A stretch of DNA of 64,000 nt from Sutterella faecalis (GTDB lineage Bacteria > Pseudomonadota > Gammaproteobacteria > Burkholderiales > Burkholderiaceae_F). Under the pieces are notes generated by a model that did no database searches, was not told the DNA's origin, and saw only the letters and a list, made by a program, of their open reading frames with translations. Below, one piece after another: positions 8,155 through 15,689 of this stretch. Each line of letters begins with the position of its first letter. The first letter of the stretch is position 1. The position numbers were made by a program, and so were the translations under genes. The DNA is taken from positions 2,852,001 through 2,916,000 of the forward strand of contig NZ_CP040882.1 in assembly GCF_006337085.1 (NCBI RefSeq), read 5' to 3'.

Positions 8155-9180
8155 ATGTCTTTTGAAAGACCTACGCTCGCGGAGATCATCCGGAGAGTTC
8201 AGGCAGATGCGGAGAGCCGCATAGGAAAAAAGGTGATGCGCTGGTCGCTCGCCTCCGTCATGACGCGCGTCATTTCGGGCGTTTCCCACGGGCTTCACGG
8301 CTACATCGCCTTTGTGCTCCGGCAGTGCTTTACGAGCACCGCCGAAGGGAACTACCTCGAGAGGCGCGCTTCCGAGTACGGTATCTATCGGCTGCAGGCA
8401 AGCAAGGCCGTCGGTACCGTCACCTTTACCGGTACAGGTGTCGTGCCCGCCGGGACGCAGCTTCAAAACGAACGCGGGGCGGTCTACGTCACTACGGACG
8501 AAAGCAAAGACGGCGCGGCTCCGCTTGAGGCGGCTGATGCGGGCGCTTCGGGCAATTCTGAGGCCGGCATGCAGCTGACGCTCGTGAGCCCGGTCGTCGG
8601 CGTGATGAGCTCGGCCGTAGCTGGCGAGCTCACCGGAGGCGCGGACGCAGAGGGGGACGAGAGCCTGCGGGAACGACTTCTTGCGCGACAAAAGAACCCG
8701 CCGAAAGCCGGCACGAAGGCGGATTACGTCGCCTGGGCGAGGCAGGTTCCCGGCGTGACGCGCGCCTGGTGCTACCCGCAGGAGCTCGGTATGGGGCATG
8801 TCACGGTGCGCTTCATGACGGACGGCATGACGTCGAACGGCATCCCGAACGAAACCATGATAAGGCGCGTAACGGACGAGATCGAAGCGAACATGCCGGT
8901 TACGGCGATGCTCCACGTCGTCGCACCGATCCCGAAGCCGCTGAATCTCACGCTCGACATTCTCCCGGAGACTGAGGCGATCAAGGCGAAGATCGAATCC
9001 GCCATTGAATCGGTCGTTCTTGCAGAAGCGACCCCGGGCGGCTCGATCCTGCTGACTTCGCTTGACAGAGCAATTTCCGGGGTAGGCGAAGTTACCAGTT
9101 ACCGCATTCAGTCGCCGACGGACGACGTGGCGGCGAGCGTAGGCGAAATCTTCGTTCCGGGAACGATCACGTGGGTGTGA
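8155..9180 (+). CDS. Mu gp47-like baseplate J protein
   Basis: The 341-residue baseplate J-like protein (T4 gp6 role) opens FERPTLAEIIRRVQADAESR and contains the YLERRASEYGI, GAVYVT and GGADAEGDESLRERLL blocks of the family. The ATG at 8155 is chosen over an upstream TTG because GGGAG (8145-8149) precedes it. It forms the wedge that connects hub and sheath. The following gene starts 1 base after its stop. Confidence 0.9.
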   Translation: MSFERPTLAEIIRRVQADAESRIGKKVMRWSLASVMTRVISGVSHGLHGYIAFVLRQCFTSTAEGNYLERRASEYGIYRLQASKAVGTVTFTGTGVVPAGTQLQNERGAVYVTTDESKDGAAPLEAADAGASGNSEAGMQLTLVSPVVGVMSSAVAGELTGGADAEGDESLRERLLARQKNPPKAGTKADYVAWARQVPGVTRAWCYPQELGMGHVTVRFMTDGMTSNGIPNETMIRRVTDEIEANMPVTAMLHVVAPIPKPLNLTLDILPETEAIKAKIESAIESVVLAEATPGGSILLTSLDRAISGVGEVTSYRIQSPTDDVAASVGEIFVPGTITWV

Positions 9181-9181
9181 T

Positions 9182-9787
9182 ATGGCGCTGACAGAAAGAG
9201 ATTATTCGCACCAGATCGACGAGCTTCTTCCGAGAGGGCCGATCTGGAAAAGGACTCCGGGGGGCGCACTCGACGCTGTGTTGTATGCCCTGGGCAGAGA
9301 GGCCGCGCGCGTCGACGCCCGCATCAATCAGGTAATCGAGGAAGCCGACCCGCGTACTTCAGCAGAGGAGCTTTCTCGGTGGTTTGACGACTACGGCATT
9401 CCGTCCGCCTGCCTTGAGGCGATCGCAGATCCGTCTCAGGAGCAGATGCGGCAGGAGCTTCTCGCGAAGATCACGTCGAATCTCGGATTGACTGCGGCTT
9501 TTTTCGAGTCGCTTGCCGGGACGCTCGGCTACCAGGCAAAGGTAACGACCTTCACGGAGCATGACGTGAATGACGACGTGGAGCATCCGCTCTACGAAAA
9601 ACAGTGGACGACGGTCATGACGCTTGGCATCACGATCCGGTCTAACGGGAATGCCGAATACCTCGATGTGACCTGGGGCGCTGATGAGCCTCTTGCTCGC
9701 TGGGGAAATGCTTTGCTGGAATGCGTGATCCGGGCGCTTGCTCCGGCTCATGTGTATGTCATTTTTATGTATGAGGAGGACGCCTGA
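9182..9787 (+). CDS. Mu gp48-like tail protein (DUF2313/YmfQ family)
   Basis: The 201-residue product has the family hallmarks LLPRGPIWKR near the N-terminus and ECVIRALAPAHVYVIFMYEE at the C-terminus. The protein is a baseplate component needed to attach tail fibres in Mu-like phages. It overlaps the next gene by one base (TGATG), in keeping with the conserved gp46-47-48-fibre order. Confidence 0.88.
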   Translation: MALTERDYSHQIDELLPRGPIWKRTPGGALDAVLYALGREAARVDARINQVIEEADPRTSAEELSRWFDDYGIPSACLEAIADPSQEQMRQELLAKITSNLGLTAAFFESLAGTLGYQAKVTTFTEHDVNDDVEHPLYEKQWTTVMTLGITIRSNGNAEYLDVTWGADEPLARWGNALLECVIRALAPAHVYVIFMYEEDA

Positions 9788-10809
9788 TGGCTACTAAAGG
9801 TTATTGGAAATCCGGCGCGGTTGATTCGCCGCCGGACACATCTACGCTCACTTCTAAAGGGTACCCGACGTCGGGCGACCCGAAAACCGGGACCCCGGCG
9901 ACAAAGCCGGGCGCCGCGTGGTACTACCTGCAGGATCAACTGAGAAACACCGTTATTGAAGCCGCGGGGCAGACGCTGGCCGAGCCGCCATCCGCAACTC
10001 AGTTCCTCGAGGCGCTTCGGACTATGAAGTGGCTCGCCGATAACACCATCCCGGGCGGAAAGATTGCCAACGCCTCGATCACCGGAGCAAAGCTGACCGC
10101 GAAAACCGTCGCCGGGGGGAACCTCGCGGATCTATCGGTGTCGACGGCAAAACTCGCGGCGGGCAGCGTAACCAATGACAAGATCGCACAAGGCGCGGTC
10201 GACGGCACACGCCTCGCGACGCAGAGCGTCGCTTTCTCGCATCTTCTTCCCGCGATTATCGCGACCGAGGGGCAAGTCACTGAAGGCACCGCAAAGAACG
10301 TTCTGATGACGCCTTTCCTTACGAAGCTGATGGTCCAGGCCTTCAATCCGCCGGCGGTCCCGCCCGGCACGCTCATCCACTACGCCGGGCGCACGGTCCC
10401 GAGCGGCTGGCTCATCTGCAACGGCGCGAATGTGAGCCGAACCGACTACGCGGCCCTTTTCGCAGCTATCGGTACGATCTACGGCGCGGGCGACGGGTCG
10501 ACAACCTTTGGTCTGCCGAATTTGGACGTTCGCTTCCTCGAGGGCACGACATCGGCTTCTTCGGTCGGCACTTACTACTCAGCGGGGTTACCGAACATCA
10601 CGGGGTCTTTCACCTCTCACGGCAATACTGGCGCGATGCAGACCACTGGGGCCTTTACGAACGGGGGAACCGGGGTCCATTCGAATAGCGGCGGCGCATC
10701 GGATGGAAGACACGTTTACATGGACGCTAACAGGTGTTCATATGTATACGGAGGGACCAGAACAGTTCAACCAGCGGCGCTGCTGACGCTAGTCCTCATT
10801 AAAACTTGA
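9787..10809 (+). CDS. Tail fibre protein with phage collar domain
   Basis: This 340-residue fibre has an N-terminal attachment part and a repetitive middle (SITGAKLTAKTVAGGNLADLS and similar beta-repeats). A phage tail collar domain covers residues ~195-260 (PGTLIHYAGRTVPSGWLICNGANVSR..Y..LFAAIGTIYGAGDGSTTFGLPNL), and a Gly/Ser/Thr-rich tip follows. It is the likely receptor-binding fibre at the position of Mu gpS. The C-terminus ends in LLTLVLIKT, the usual collar-fibre close. Confidence 0.88.
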   Translation: MATKGYWKSGAVDSPPDTSTLTSKGYPTSGDPKTGTPATKPGAAWYYLQDQLRNTVIEAAGQTLAEPPSATQFLEALRTMKWLADNTIPGGKIANASITGAKLTAKTVAGGNLADLSVSTAKLAAGSVTNDKIAQGAVDGTRLATQSVAFSHLLPAIIATEGQVTEGTAKNVLMTPFLTKLMVQAFNPPAVPPGTLIHYAGRTVPSGWLICNGANVSRTDYAALFAAIGTIYGAGDGSTTFGLPNLDVRFLEGTTSASSVGTYYSAGLPNITGSFTSHGNTGAMQTTGAFTNGGTGVHSNSGGASDGRHVYMDANRCSYVYGGTRTVQPAALLTLVLIKT

Positions 10810-10850
10810 TCAGGACTAAAGCCGACATCGCCGGGGGCTTAACCGTTGAG

Positions 10851-11099
10851 CTATTGCCGTACACGCCGGAACTCCTTCCGCTTTCTGCGGGCCAGTTGCC
10901 GGGCCTGCATCAGAGAGACCTCGGGCCATCGTCCGAGGCTCAGATCAGTAACCCTGCCTCCGTAGGAAATGCGGAGACACCAACTTTTGATCCCCGAGGG
11001 GTAAACCCGAAGGGTGAGGCTGTGGCTATCGGTCACGGTGTAACGCTTTTCACGCGGTCGCAAGGCCGCAATTTTTCTTGTAGAGAGGTTTTTCGACAT
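10851..11099 (-). CDS. Stand-alone integrase arm-binding (DUF4102-like) domain protein
   Basis: The 82-residue product (from ATG; a TTG six codons upstream is possible) matches the N-terminal arm-DNA-binding domain of P4-type integrases: REKRYTVTDSHSLTLRVYPSG, KSWCLRISYGG, LSLGRWPEVSLMQARQLARR. It stops where the catalytic part would begin and carries no recombinase core. It is the only minus-strand gene in the tail region, and its start overlaps the start of the opposite gene by 2 bases. No clear ribosome site is seen, so it may be a relic or a small DNA-binding regulator. Confidence 0.6.
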   Translation of the reverse strand: MSKNLSTRKIAALRPREKRYTVTDSHSLTLRVYPSGIKSWCLRISYGGRVTDLSLGRWPEVSLMQARQLARRKRKEFRRVRQ

Positions 11100-11859
11100 G
11101 AAGCCCAATGAGATCAAAGAAATCCCCCACGTCGATGAGGACGGCTACTTTGATGGCACGGTGGCCTGCATGGCTGATGCGCGTGGAGCGCTCATGCTCG
11201 GCGCGGACTGCTATGACATCGCCGCCCCAGAAGACGATGGGAAGCACTTTTACAAGATCGCTGCCGACAAAAATGGCTGGGTGGCCGAGGCCATCCCGAC
11301 GACGGCCGAGGAGTGCGTCGGCATCGTGCTCGATCATCACAAACAGACGGAAAGAATTCACAAACTCCGCACAGTTTTCGACGAGCTCACGAAGAACTCG
11401 ACGACCTATCGCCTTGTCCAAGACCCGGAAACGAATGCCCGCTCGATCGAAAAGATTCCGGAAAAGACTGTTGAGGAAGTGCGCACCGAGAAGATGCGGG
11501 CCCTCGACGCTGCCTTTATGTCTTGGTATGAGGACGGCGCGACGGTCGTTTCGAGCCTTGGTTTTGAGGCGGATTCGGATCAGCGTGCTATATCCGACGT
11601 GAACGGCCTCGTGACCGCCGTTGAGGCGCAAGCGACCCTCTCGGATTCCGGCGTCATCTTCATGGATGCCCACAATGAAGGACATCAGCTCACACTCGAT
11701 CAGCTGAAACTCCTGCAGCTCGAAATCATTGGCGCAGGCAGCGCCGCTTATCAGGAAAAGTGGAAGCTCCGTGACGCTATCGAGAAGGCGAAGACCAAGG
11801 AAGAGCTCGAAAAGATCGAGATCGCGTTCCACCCGGCGGACTTCTCGAAGGCGGCATGA
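11098..11859 (+). CDS. Tail-fibre-associated protein with DUF4376-like domain
   Basis: The 253-residue product is acidic and helical. The C-terminal ~110 residues (KMRALDAAFMSWYEDGATVVSS..FEADSDQRAISDVNGLVTAV, then KLRDAIEKAKTKEELEKIEI) match DUF4376, which is found in fibre-region proteins of many prophages, often as fibre chaperones. The start is supported by AGAGAGG at 11081-11087. Its stop overlaps a 47-codon ORF (ATGA). The role as assembly factor is inferred from location. Confidence 0.72.
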   Translation: MKPNEIKEIPHVDEDGYFDGTVACMADARGALMLGADCYDIAAPEDDGKHFYKIAADKNGWVAEAIPTTAEECVGIVLDHHKQTERIHKLRTVFDELTKNSTTYRLVQDPETNARSIEKIPEKTVEEVRTEKMRALDAAFMSWYEDGATVVSSLGFEADSDQRAISDVNGLVTAVEAQATLSDSGVIFMDAHNEGHQLTLDQLKLLQLEIIGAGSAAYQEKWKLRDAIEKAKTKEELEKIEIAFHPADFSKAA

Positions 11860-11999
11860 GTTGGGCGTATTGGAAACAGGTGCTCATCGCCTTTGATCAC
11901 CTCATCGATGCGGTCTTGTTCTTCGATGGCAATCATTGCCGGACGAGCTATGAGAGTGAGCTAGAGCGGACCCAACTGCCGCCCAGCATGCGGGGCTAG
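11856..11999 (+). CDS. Small phage protein of unknown function
   Basis: This 47-residue ORF starts inside the stop of the DUF4376 gene (ATGA overlap) and reads MSWAYWKQVLIAFDHLIDAV onward, ending at TAG 11997-11999. The opening resembles short phage or plasmid proteins that begin with a W..VLIA.D.L.NA pattern, though the resemblance is from memory only. Translational coupling favours expression. Its function is unknown. Confidence 0.5.
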   Translation: MSWAYWKQVLIAFDHLIDAVLFFDGNHCRTSYESELERTQLPPSMRG

Positions 12000-12000
12000 G

Positions 12001-12006
12001 TATAAT
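12001..12006 (+). promoter_or_regulatory. Perfect -10 box (TATAAT) in front of a structured leader
   Basis: TATAAT occurs directly after the 47-codon ORF's stop, preceded by CTAGG. No good -35 box is found at 16-18 bases. It would start a transcript covering the structured region and the 43-codon ORF. Confidence 0.4.
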
Positions 12007-12011
12007 CGCCG

Positions 12012-12165
12012 CCAGCATGAAGCAAGGACGCGGCGCATAGCCTGTTCCTGCCTATCCACACCTACCGACGGCCGAGGCAAGGAATTCCCGGCGTATCGCC
12101 GGAGGATAGGCCCCCGCTAGGGGTGTAGAAACGACAAAGCCCAGTGCGCTAACACCGGGCTGAGT
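12012..12165 (+). ncRNA. Structured RNA region (candidate leader or small RNA)
   Basis: The stretch is rich in nested complements: CCTATCC (12050-12056) with GGATAGG, enclosing the perfect hairpin CCGGCG-TAT-CGCCGG (12089-12103), then CCCC-CGCTA-GGGG, and an AGCCCAGTG/CACCGGGCT hairpin at about 12138-12161. It lies between a TATAAT box and a 43-codon membrane-peptide ORF. The layout recalls type I toxin mRNA leaders or a phage regulatory RNA, but I recognise no specific family. Confidence 0.4.
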
Positions 12166-12185
12166 CAATGATGCAAGGGGTGGTT

Positions 12186-12317
12186 ATGCATGCCTTCACT
12201 CTTGCTTCGTGTCAGATTATGCCACACGACATCGTTGTGGTGACGGGCGACATCAATATTGATGGGCTCGTCATTGCCGTCATTATTGCGGCGTGGCTGA
12301 TCGGCAAGAGGCGTTAA
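12186..12317 (+). CDS. 43-residue peptide with one membrane segment
   Basis: ATG 12186 follows AAGGGGTGG. The peptide has a polar first half (MHAFTLASCQIMPHD) and a hydrophobic second half (DGLVIAVIIAAWLIGKRR) ending in basic residues, the shape of a single-span inner-membrane peptide. It is flanked by a structured leader and a terminator 57 bases downstream, so it is an independent unit inside the fibre region. Possible roles are a type I toxin-like peptide, a small holin-related protein or a superinfection-exclusion peptide; none is proven. Confidence 0.5.
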   Translation: MHAFTLASCQIMPHDIVVVTGDINIDGLVIAVIIAAWLIGKRR

Positions 12318-12373
12318 GTCGCGGGGGTCGTTCTCATCGGGAGTTCGGCCCCTCTTGCTATCTGTCTGCTCAG

Positions 12374-12398
12374 GCCCGCCAGTGCGCGGGCTTTTTTT
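12374..12398 (+). terminator. Rho-independent terminator after the 43-codon ORF
   Basis: GCCCGC pairs with GCGGGC around CAGTGC, followed by T7. It closes the structured-RNA/small-peptide unit before the next fibre gene. Confidence 0.8.
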
Positions 12399-12419
12399 AT
12401 TGCCTTGAATGAGGGAAAT

Positions 12420-12761
12420 GTGGCTCAGACATATGACATTCAGGTTGATCAGGGCGTTGATACCGAAAGGACCTTCAACTGCGTGGACGGCTACGGGAAC
12501 GCTATGGACTTCTCCGGCTACTCCGCGCGGATGCAGGTGCGCAGATCGACATATCAGAAAGAGCCCATCGACGAGCTGACCGTTGAAAACGGCCGGCTCT
12601 TTTTCGAGGGGGCCCGGCTAACCGCGATCTTTCCGAGCGACGTCACAAGCCGCTACCCGCCGGGACGGTCGCGCTACGACATCGAACTGGTTTCCACTAC
12701 TGGCCGGGTCCTCCGGCTTTTGCGGGGCTACTTCGACGTCATTCCGGAGGTGACTCGATGA
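12420..12761 (+). CDS. Phage tail/baseplate accessory protein
   Basis: Starting at GTG 12420 (GAGGGAA just upstream; an in-frame TTG at 12405 is an alternative), this 113-residue protein has the pattern QVDQGVDTERTF..VDGYGNAMDFSGYSARMQVR and a C-terminus RYDIELVSTTGRVLRLLRGYFDVIPEVTR. Both are typical of small beta-sandwich proteins in phage fibre loci that resemble the N-terminal domain of BppU-type baseplate proteins. It overlaps the next gene by 4 bases and is probably translated with it. Confidence 0.65.
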   Translation: MAQTYDIQVDQGVDTERTFNCVDGYGNAMDFSGYSARMQVRRSTYQKEPIDELTVENGRLFFEGARLTAIFPSDVTSRYPPGRSRYDIELVSTTGRVLRLLRGYFDVIPEVTR

Positions 12762-12994
12762 CCTACAGAGACAACGATTGCTGCGGCGATACCTGCAGGG
12801 TAACCACAGTGATGATCCCCGGGCCGCAAGGCGGCAAGGGGGACAAAGGGGATACGCCGGAAGACGTGGTCCTCTATACGCCGCAGACATTATCCGCAGA
12901 GGAGATGCTGCAGGCGCAAAAGAACCTGGGGCTTGCCGGTGAGGCGGCCCCTTCTTTTTTAGAAATCTATGAACGTGCAAAGCAAGGAGATTGA
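12758..12994 (+). CDS. Small collagen-like tail protein
   Basis: The 78-residue product contains a Cys-rich start (DNDCCGDTC), a short collagen-like run (IPGPQGGKGDKGDTPED) and a helical end (LSAEEMLQAQKNLGLAGE). Such GxY motifs are common in phage fibre proteins and form trimeric stalks. The start overlaps the previous stop (ATGA). It may be a connector between baseplate and the larger fibre encoded next. Confidence 0.65.
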   Translation: MTYRDNDCCGDTCRVTTVMIPGPQGGKGDKGDTPEDVVLYTPQTLSAEEMLQAQKNLGLAGEAAPSFLEIYERAKQGD

Positions 12995-12995
12995 T

Positions 12996-14012
12996 ATGCC
13001 CGAAGCACAGACCACGATGATTAAGAACCTTTCTGCCGCTTTCACGGCGGCTGGCGTTGACGTCAAGGGCCTGCTCGCCAAAATTGGCGACCTCGGCACT
13101 CTGACCACCACGCAGAGGGCTTCGCTCGTTGGCGCTCTCAACGAACTGAAGACCGGCATTGACGCCGCCGTTAAGATCGACGACGCAAAGACGCAGGCGG
13201 GAACCACCTGGTCGTCCACGAAGATCAATAGCGCGATCAACGCGGCTATTTCCGCTCTTGTCTCCGGCGCACCGGAGGCGCTCGACACCATCAAGGAAGT
13301 CGCCGACGCGATCAACACCAACAAGGACGCCATTACCGCTCTGCAGCAGATCGCGGCCGGCCATGTCAAGTTTGACGCCGCACAGACGCTCAACGACACT
13401 CAGAAGCAGCAGGCCCGCGAAAATATCGATGCGGTCTCCGCTGCGCAGCTCGCGGCCAAGCTCAACGGCACGGTCGCCAAGGTCGGCGAAGTTTCGGGAG
13501 GTGGCACAGATCCGGCTGCAGTCAGCCTCGACACCCTGACCGACGAAGGCGAATTCTTCGTCGCCAAAGCGGTAGGACGCCCGGCGGGCGTAGGCGGCGA
13601 CTATCAGAACCTGATGGTCTCCGTTCGCAAGAGCGGCAACACGCTCGAACAGACCGTCCGCGGTATTGATGGTGGTCGTGGCCGTATTTTCGTCCGCCAC
13701 GGCACGGTTGCCACGGGCGGCGATAACGCTGGTCAGGTGGCGTGGGAAGCTTTTGCCGAGGTTGGCGCCGCGGTTGATCTCTCGGGCTACGCAACCAATG
13801 CAGCGCTCGCGGCCACGGACACTAAGGCGCAAAAGGGCGTCGACGATGCTGCGGCCGCCAAGGCTCAGGCCGACAAGGGCGTGCAGGATGCCGCCACGGC
13901 AATGACAGTGGCTGAAAAAGCCAACGGCGATCTGACGACTTTCAAGACGAACATCGGCGATACCACCGTTGACTTTGCCGCGGTTTACACCGCCGCGCGC
14001 GACGCGAAGTAA
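12996..14012 (+). CDS. Tail fibre protein with coiled-coil and knob-like region
   Basis: The 338-residue fibre starts at ATG 12996 with a clear AAGGAG. The first 170 residues are helical (LTTTQRASLVGALNELKTGID; LNDTQKQQARENIDAVSAAQL, typical of stalk repeats). Residues ~175-265 form a compact beta region (GEFFVAKAVGRPAGVGGDYQ..VSVRKSGNTLEQTV) that resembles a pyocin-knob domain. An Ala/Asp-rich coiled coil (TKAQKGVDDAAAAKAQADKG) closes the protein. It is probably a second fibre or a structural fibre base. Confidence 0.75.
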   Translation: MPEAQTTMIKNLSAAFTAAGVDVKGLLAKIGDLGTLTTTQRASLVGALNELKTGIDAAVKIDDAKTQAGTTWSSTKINSAINAAISALVSGAPEALDTIKEVADAINTNKDAITALQQIAAGHVKFDAAQTLNDTQKQQARENIDAVSAAQLAAKLNGTVAKVGEVSGGGTDPAAVSLDTLTDEGEFFVAKAVGRPAGVGGDYQNLMVSVRKSGNTLEQTVRGIDGGRGRIFVRHGTVATGGDNAGQVAWEAFAEVGAAVDLSGYATNAALAATDTKAQKGVDDAAAAKAQADKGVQDAATAMTVAEKANGDLTTFKTNIGDTTVDFAAVYTAARDAK

Positions 14013-14024
14013 GGCAGGTGCGAC

Positions 14025-14255
14025 ATGGCCGGCGGGAAGGACGACTACACCGATAGGGTGATCGCCGCTCTGTGGGCCATCGCCGCTGATGTCAAAAGCA
14101 TTAAGTCGCGCCTGGATAGCCTGGAAGCCGCAATCAACGCCCGCATCGCTTATGACGCGGCCGTTATTTCGGCAATGGCTTCGGGCGCTACTGCGGCGAC
14201 GGAAGAACCTGCGGAAGAAAAAGAATCCGGTGCATCCGGTGCATCCGGTGTGTAG
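14025..14255 (+). CDS. Small coiled-coil phage protein
   Basis: The 76-residue product has a helical core (RVIAALWAIAADVKSIKSRLDSLEAAINA) and ends in EKESGASGASGV. The end is encoded by a perfect 9-bp tandem repeat (TCCGGTGCA, two full copies plus seven bases, 14226-14250), a place prone to slippage. It follows the fibre gene by 12 bases and precedes a terminator. No function was recognised. Confidence 0.55.
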   Translation: MAGGKDDYTDRVIAALWAIAADVKSIKSRLDSLEAAINARIAYDAAVISAMASGATAATEEPAEEKESGASGASGV

Positions 14256-14261
14256 CCCATT

Positions 14262-14299
14262 GGGCCGCGGTCCTTTACGGGCTGACGGCCCTTTTTTTT
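14262..14299 (+). terminator. Terminator at the end of the fibre genes
   Basis: GGGCCG pairs with CGGCCC across an 18-base loop and is followed by eight T. It separates the fibre operon from the lysis cassette. Confidence 0.65.
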
Positions 14300-14311
14300 C
14301 GGGAGTACGAA

Positions 14312-14539
14312 ATGACAAAAGAAGAACTCATCGCAAAGCAGAAAGAGCTTGGGCTTAGCGGCATTGACGGCCTCAAGGACGAAGCGCTTGAGAAGCTCAA
14401 GAAGTATCTCGATGAGCAGAAGGCGCAGCTGGATACCGAGACGCGCCGCAAGGTGCGCGCTTTCTGGATCGGCGTCACTGCCGTGGGCATTGTCCTCGGC
14501 ATTGCCGCAGGCTGGTTCGGGCGCTTCATGATCGGGTGA
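14312..14539 (+). CDS. Small membrane protein at head of lysis cassette
   Basis: The 75-residue product has a charged helical N-terminus (EELIAKQKELG, KDEALEKLKKYLDEQKAQLD) and one strong membrane segment near the C-terminus (FWIGVTAVGIVLGIAAGWFGRFMIG). Start ATG 14312 has GGGAG upstream. It lies 4 bases before a holin gene, so an antiholin or holin partner is plausible; the sequence gives no more. Confidence 0.6.
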   Translation: MTKEELIAKQKELGLSGIDGLKDEALEKLKKYLDEQKAQLDTETRRKVRAFWIGVTAVGIVLGIAAGWFGRFMIG

Positions 14540-14543
14540 CGCC

Positions 14544-15041
14544 ATGCACTCGCTTCTACCGGTGGGGGCGGAGGCGGCGTGGATAAAGATAGGTGCGGTA
14601 TTGGGGGTGATCTGGGGGGCGACGTTAGCGAGCGTTGCCCCCTTGGTCTACTGGTATCTGGCCTTCATGGCGGCCGACCTTCTCACCGGGATATGGGCCG
14701 CCTGCCGGACCGGGACTTTCAGCTCAAAGCGCCTTAGCTTTGGGATGGCGAAGAAGGGACTTGCCTTTTTCATCATCACTCTTGCGCACGGGATCGACGT
14801 GAGCTTCTGGTTCGTGCTCCACGACATGCCACTTTTTCAAAGCGTGACGCTCTGCGCCTATGCCTGCGGCGAGTTCGGATCGATCGTCGAAAACATCGAG
14901 CGGGCGGGTTTCGGAGATGCACTGCCTCCAGTCCTCAAGAAGCTTTTCTTGTCGCTTGAGAAGCGCCTTGAGAATGCCGTGGACACCAAGCTCGATCAGA
15001 TCGGGCTTGATGATGAGGAGAAAGACAAGAAGACCAAATAG
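14544..15041 (+). CDS. Phage holin, phi13/Cph1-type (holin 4) family
   Basis: The 165-residue protein has three or four hydrophobic segments (KIGAVLGVIWGATLASVAPLV; YWYLAFMAADLLTGIWAA; GLAFFIITLAHGID; SVTLCAYACGEFGSIVENIE) and the MAADLLTG..AA......SSKRLSFGMAKKG signature of the toxin-secretion/phage-lysis holin family. This family is best known in Firmicutes phages. The C-terminus is a charged cytoplasmic tail (DEEKDKKTK). It permeabilises the inner membrane so that the muralytic enzyme downstream can act. Confidence 0.82.
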   Translation: MHSLLPVGAEAAWIKIGAVLGVIWGATLASVAPLVYWYLAFMAADLLTGIWAACRTGTFSSKRLSFGMAKKGLAFFIITLAHGIDVSFWFVLHDMPLFQSVTLCAYACGEFGSIVENIERAGFGDALPPVLKKLFLSLEKRLENAVDTKLDQIGLDDEEKDKKTK

Positions 15042-15042
15042 C

Positions 15043-15078
15043 AAAAGCCGCTCGGGAGCGAACCGGGCGGCTTTTTTT
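15043..15078 (+). terminator. Terminator after the holin gene
   Basis: AAAGCCGC..CGG pairs with CCG..GCGGCTTT, followed by T7. It lies between holin and the next small membrane-protein gene. Confidence 0.85.
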
Positions 15079-15104
15079 ATAGGCATCAGAAACGGAATGG
15101 GCCT

Positions 15105-15269
15105 ATGGGAGACATTTTAACTGCTTTGAAGATCGGAGAGCTCATGACTGCTGATGATTTGACATGGCAGGCGACGGCCATCCTTGTCGTCCTCATCGCT
15201 TTCGGCGTTGCCGTCGTCGCATGCGTCGCCGGGAAGGCCGTGAAGATTTGGCGTGATGCTCTGAAGTGA
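15105..15269 (+). CDS. 54-residue single-span membrane protein
   Basis: ATG 15105 opens a 54-codon frame with one membrane segment (ATAILVVLIAFGVAVVACVAG) followed by a basic tail (KAVKIWRDALK). A second in-frame ATG at 15144 (MTADDLTWQ) gives a 41-residue form, reminiscent of dual-start holin/antiholin genes, and GGAGAG precedes it. The gene sits between holin and muralytic enzyme. A role in lysis timing is likely but inferred. Confidence 0.6.
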   Translation: MGDILTALKIGELMTADDLTWQATAILVVLIAFGVAVVACVAGKAVKIWRDALK

Positions 15270-15275
15270 GGGACT

Positions 15276-15689
15276 ATGACCGCTCGAGGAATTCGGAACA
15301 ACAACCCGGGGAATCTCCGGCACGGGGAAGCCTGGCTCGGACTTGCTCCGGTGCAGGATGACCAGAATTTCTGCACATTCACGGAAATGCACTTTGGCGT
15401 GAGGGCGCTCCTGAAAACCCTTCGCACCTACGTAGAGAAGCGAGGATGCGACACCGTGCGCAAAATCATCACCCGATGGGCTCCGGAAAATGAGAACGAT
15501 ACGGACTCATATGTGCTTCATGTTGCGACGGCCTGCCGCCGTGATCCGGACGAAGTGTTGAACTTCGAGGCCGACCCGCTCCTCTATCTGGACATCGCGA
15601 AGGCGATCGCCCGACATGAGTGCGGCGTCGATGCTGAAGCGATCACGGATGATGCGTGGGAAGTGGGCCTCAAGGAGGCCGGGCTGTGA
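15276..15689 (+). CDS. Muralytic enzyme (structural protein P5-like endolysin)
   Basis: The 137-residue protein begins TARGIRNNNPGNLRHGEAWLGL and continues DQNFCTFTEMHFGVRALLKTLRTY, RKIITRWAPENENDTDSYV. This is the characteristic pattern of small proteobacterial phage and virion proteins annotated as structural protein P5-like muralytic enzymes. Position between holin and spanins supports a peptidoglycan-degrading role. There is no signal peptide, so release depends on the holin. The stop overlaps the GTG start of the i-spanin (GTGA). Confidence 0.8.
   Translation: MTARGIRNNNPGNLRHGEAWLGLAPVQDDQNFCTFTEMHFGVRALLKTLRTYVEKRGCDTVRKIITRWAPENENDTDSYVLHVATACRRDPDEVLNFEADPLLYLDIAKAIARHECGVDAEAITDDAWEVGLKEAGL

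Noticed and set aside
10806..11111. 101-codon plus-strand ORF after the collar fibre
   Set aside because: It is the shadow of the minus-strand arm-binding domain ORF, which has clear family similarity.
9787..14260. Diversity-generating retroelement or invertible fibre cassette
   Set aside because: There is no reverse transcriptase, no template/variable repeat pair and no invertase gene or inverted fibre segment in the region.
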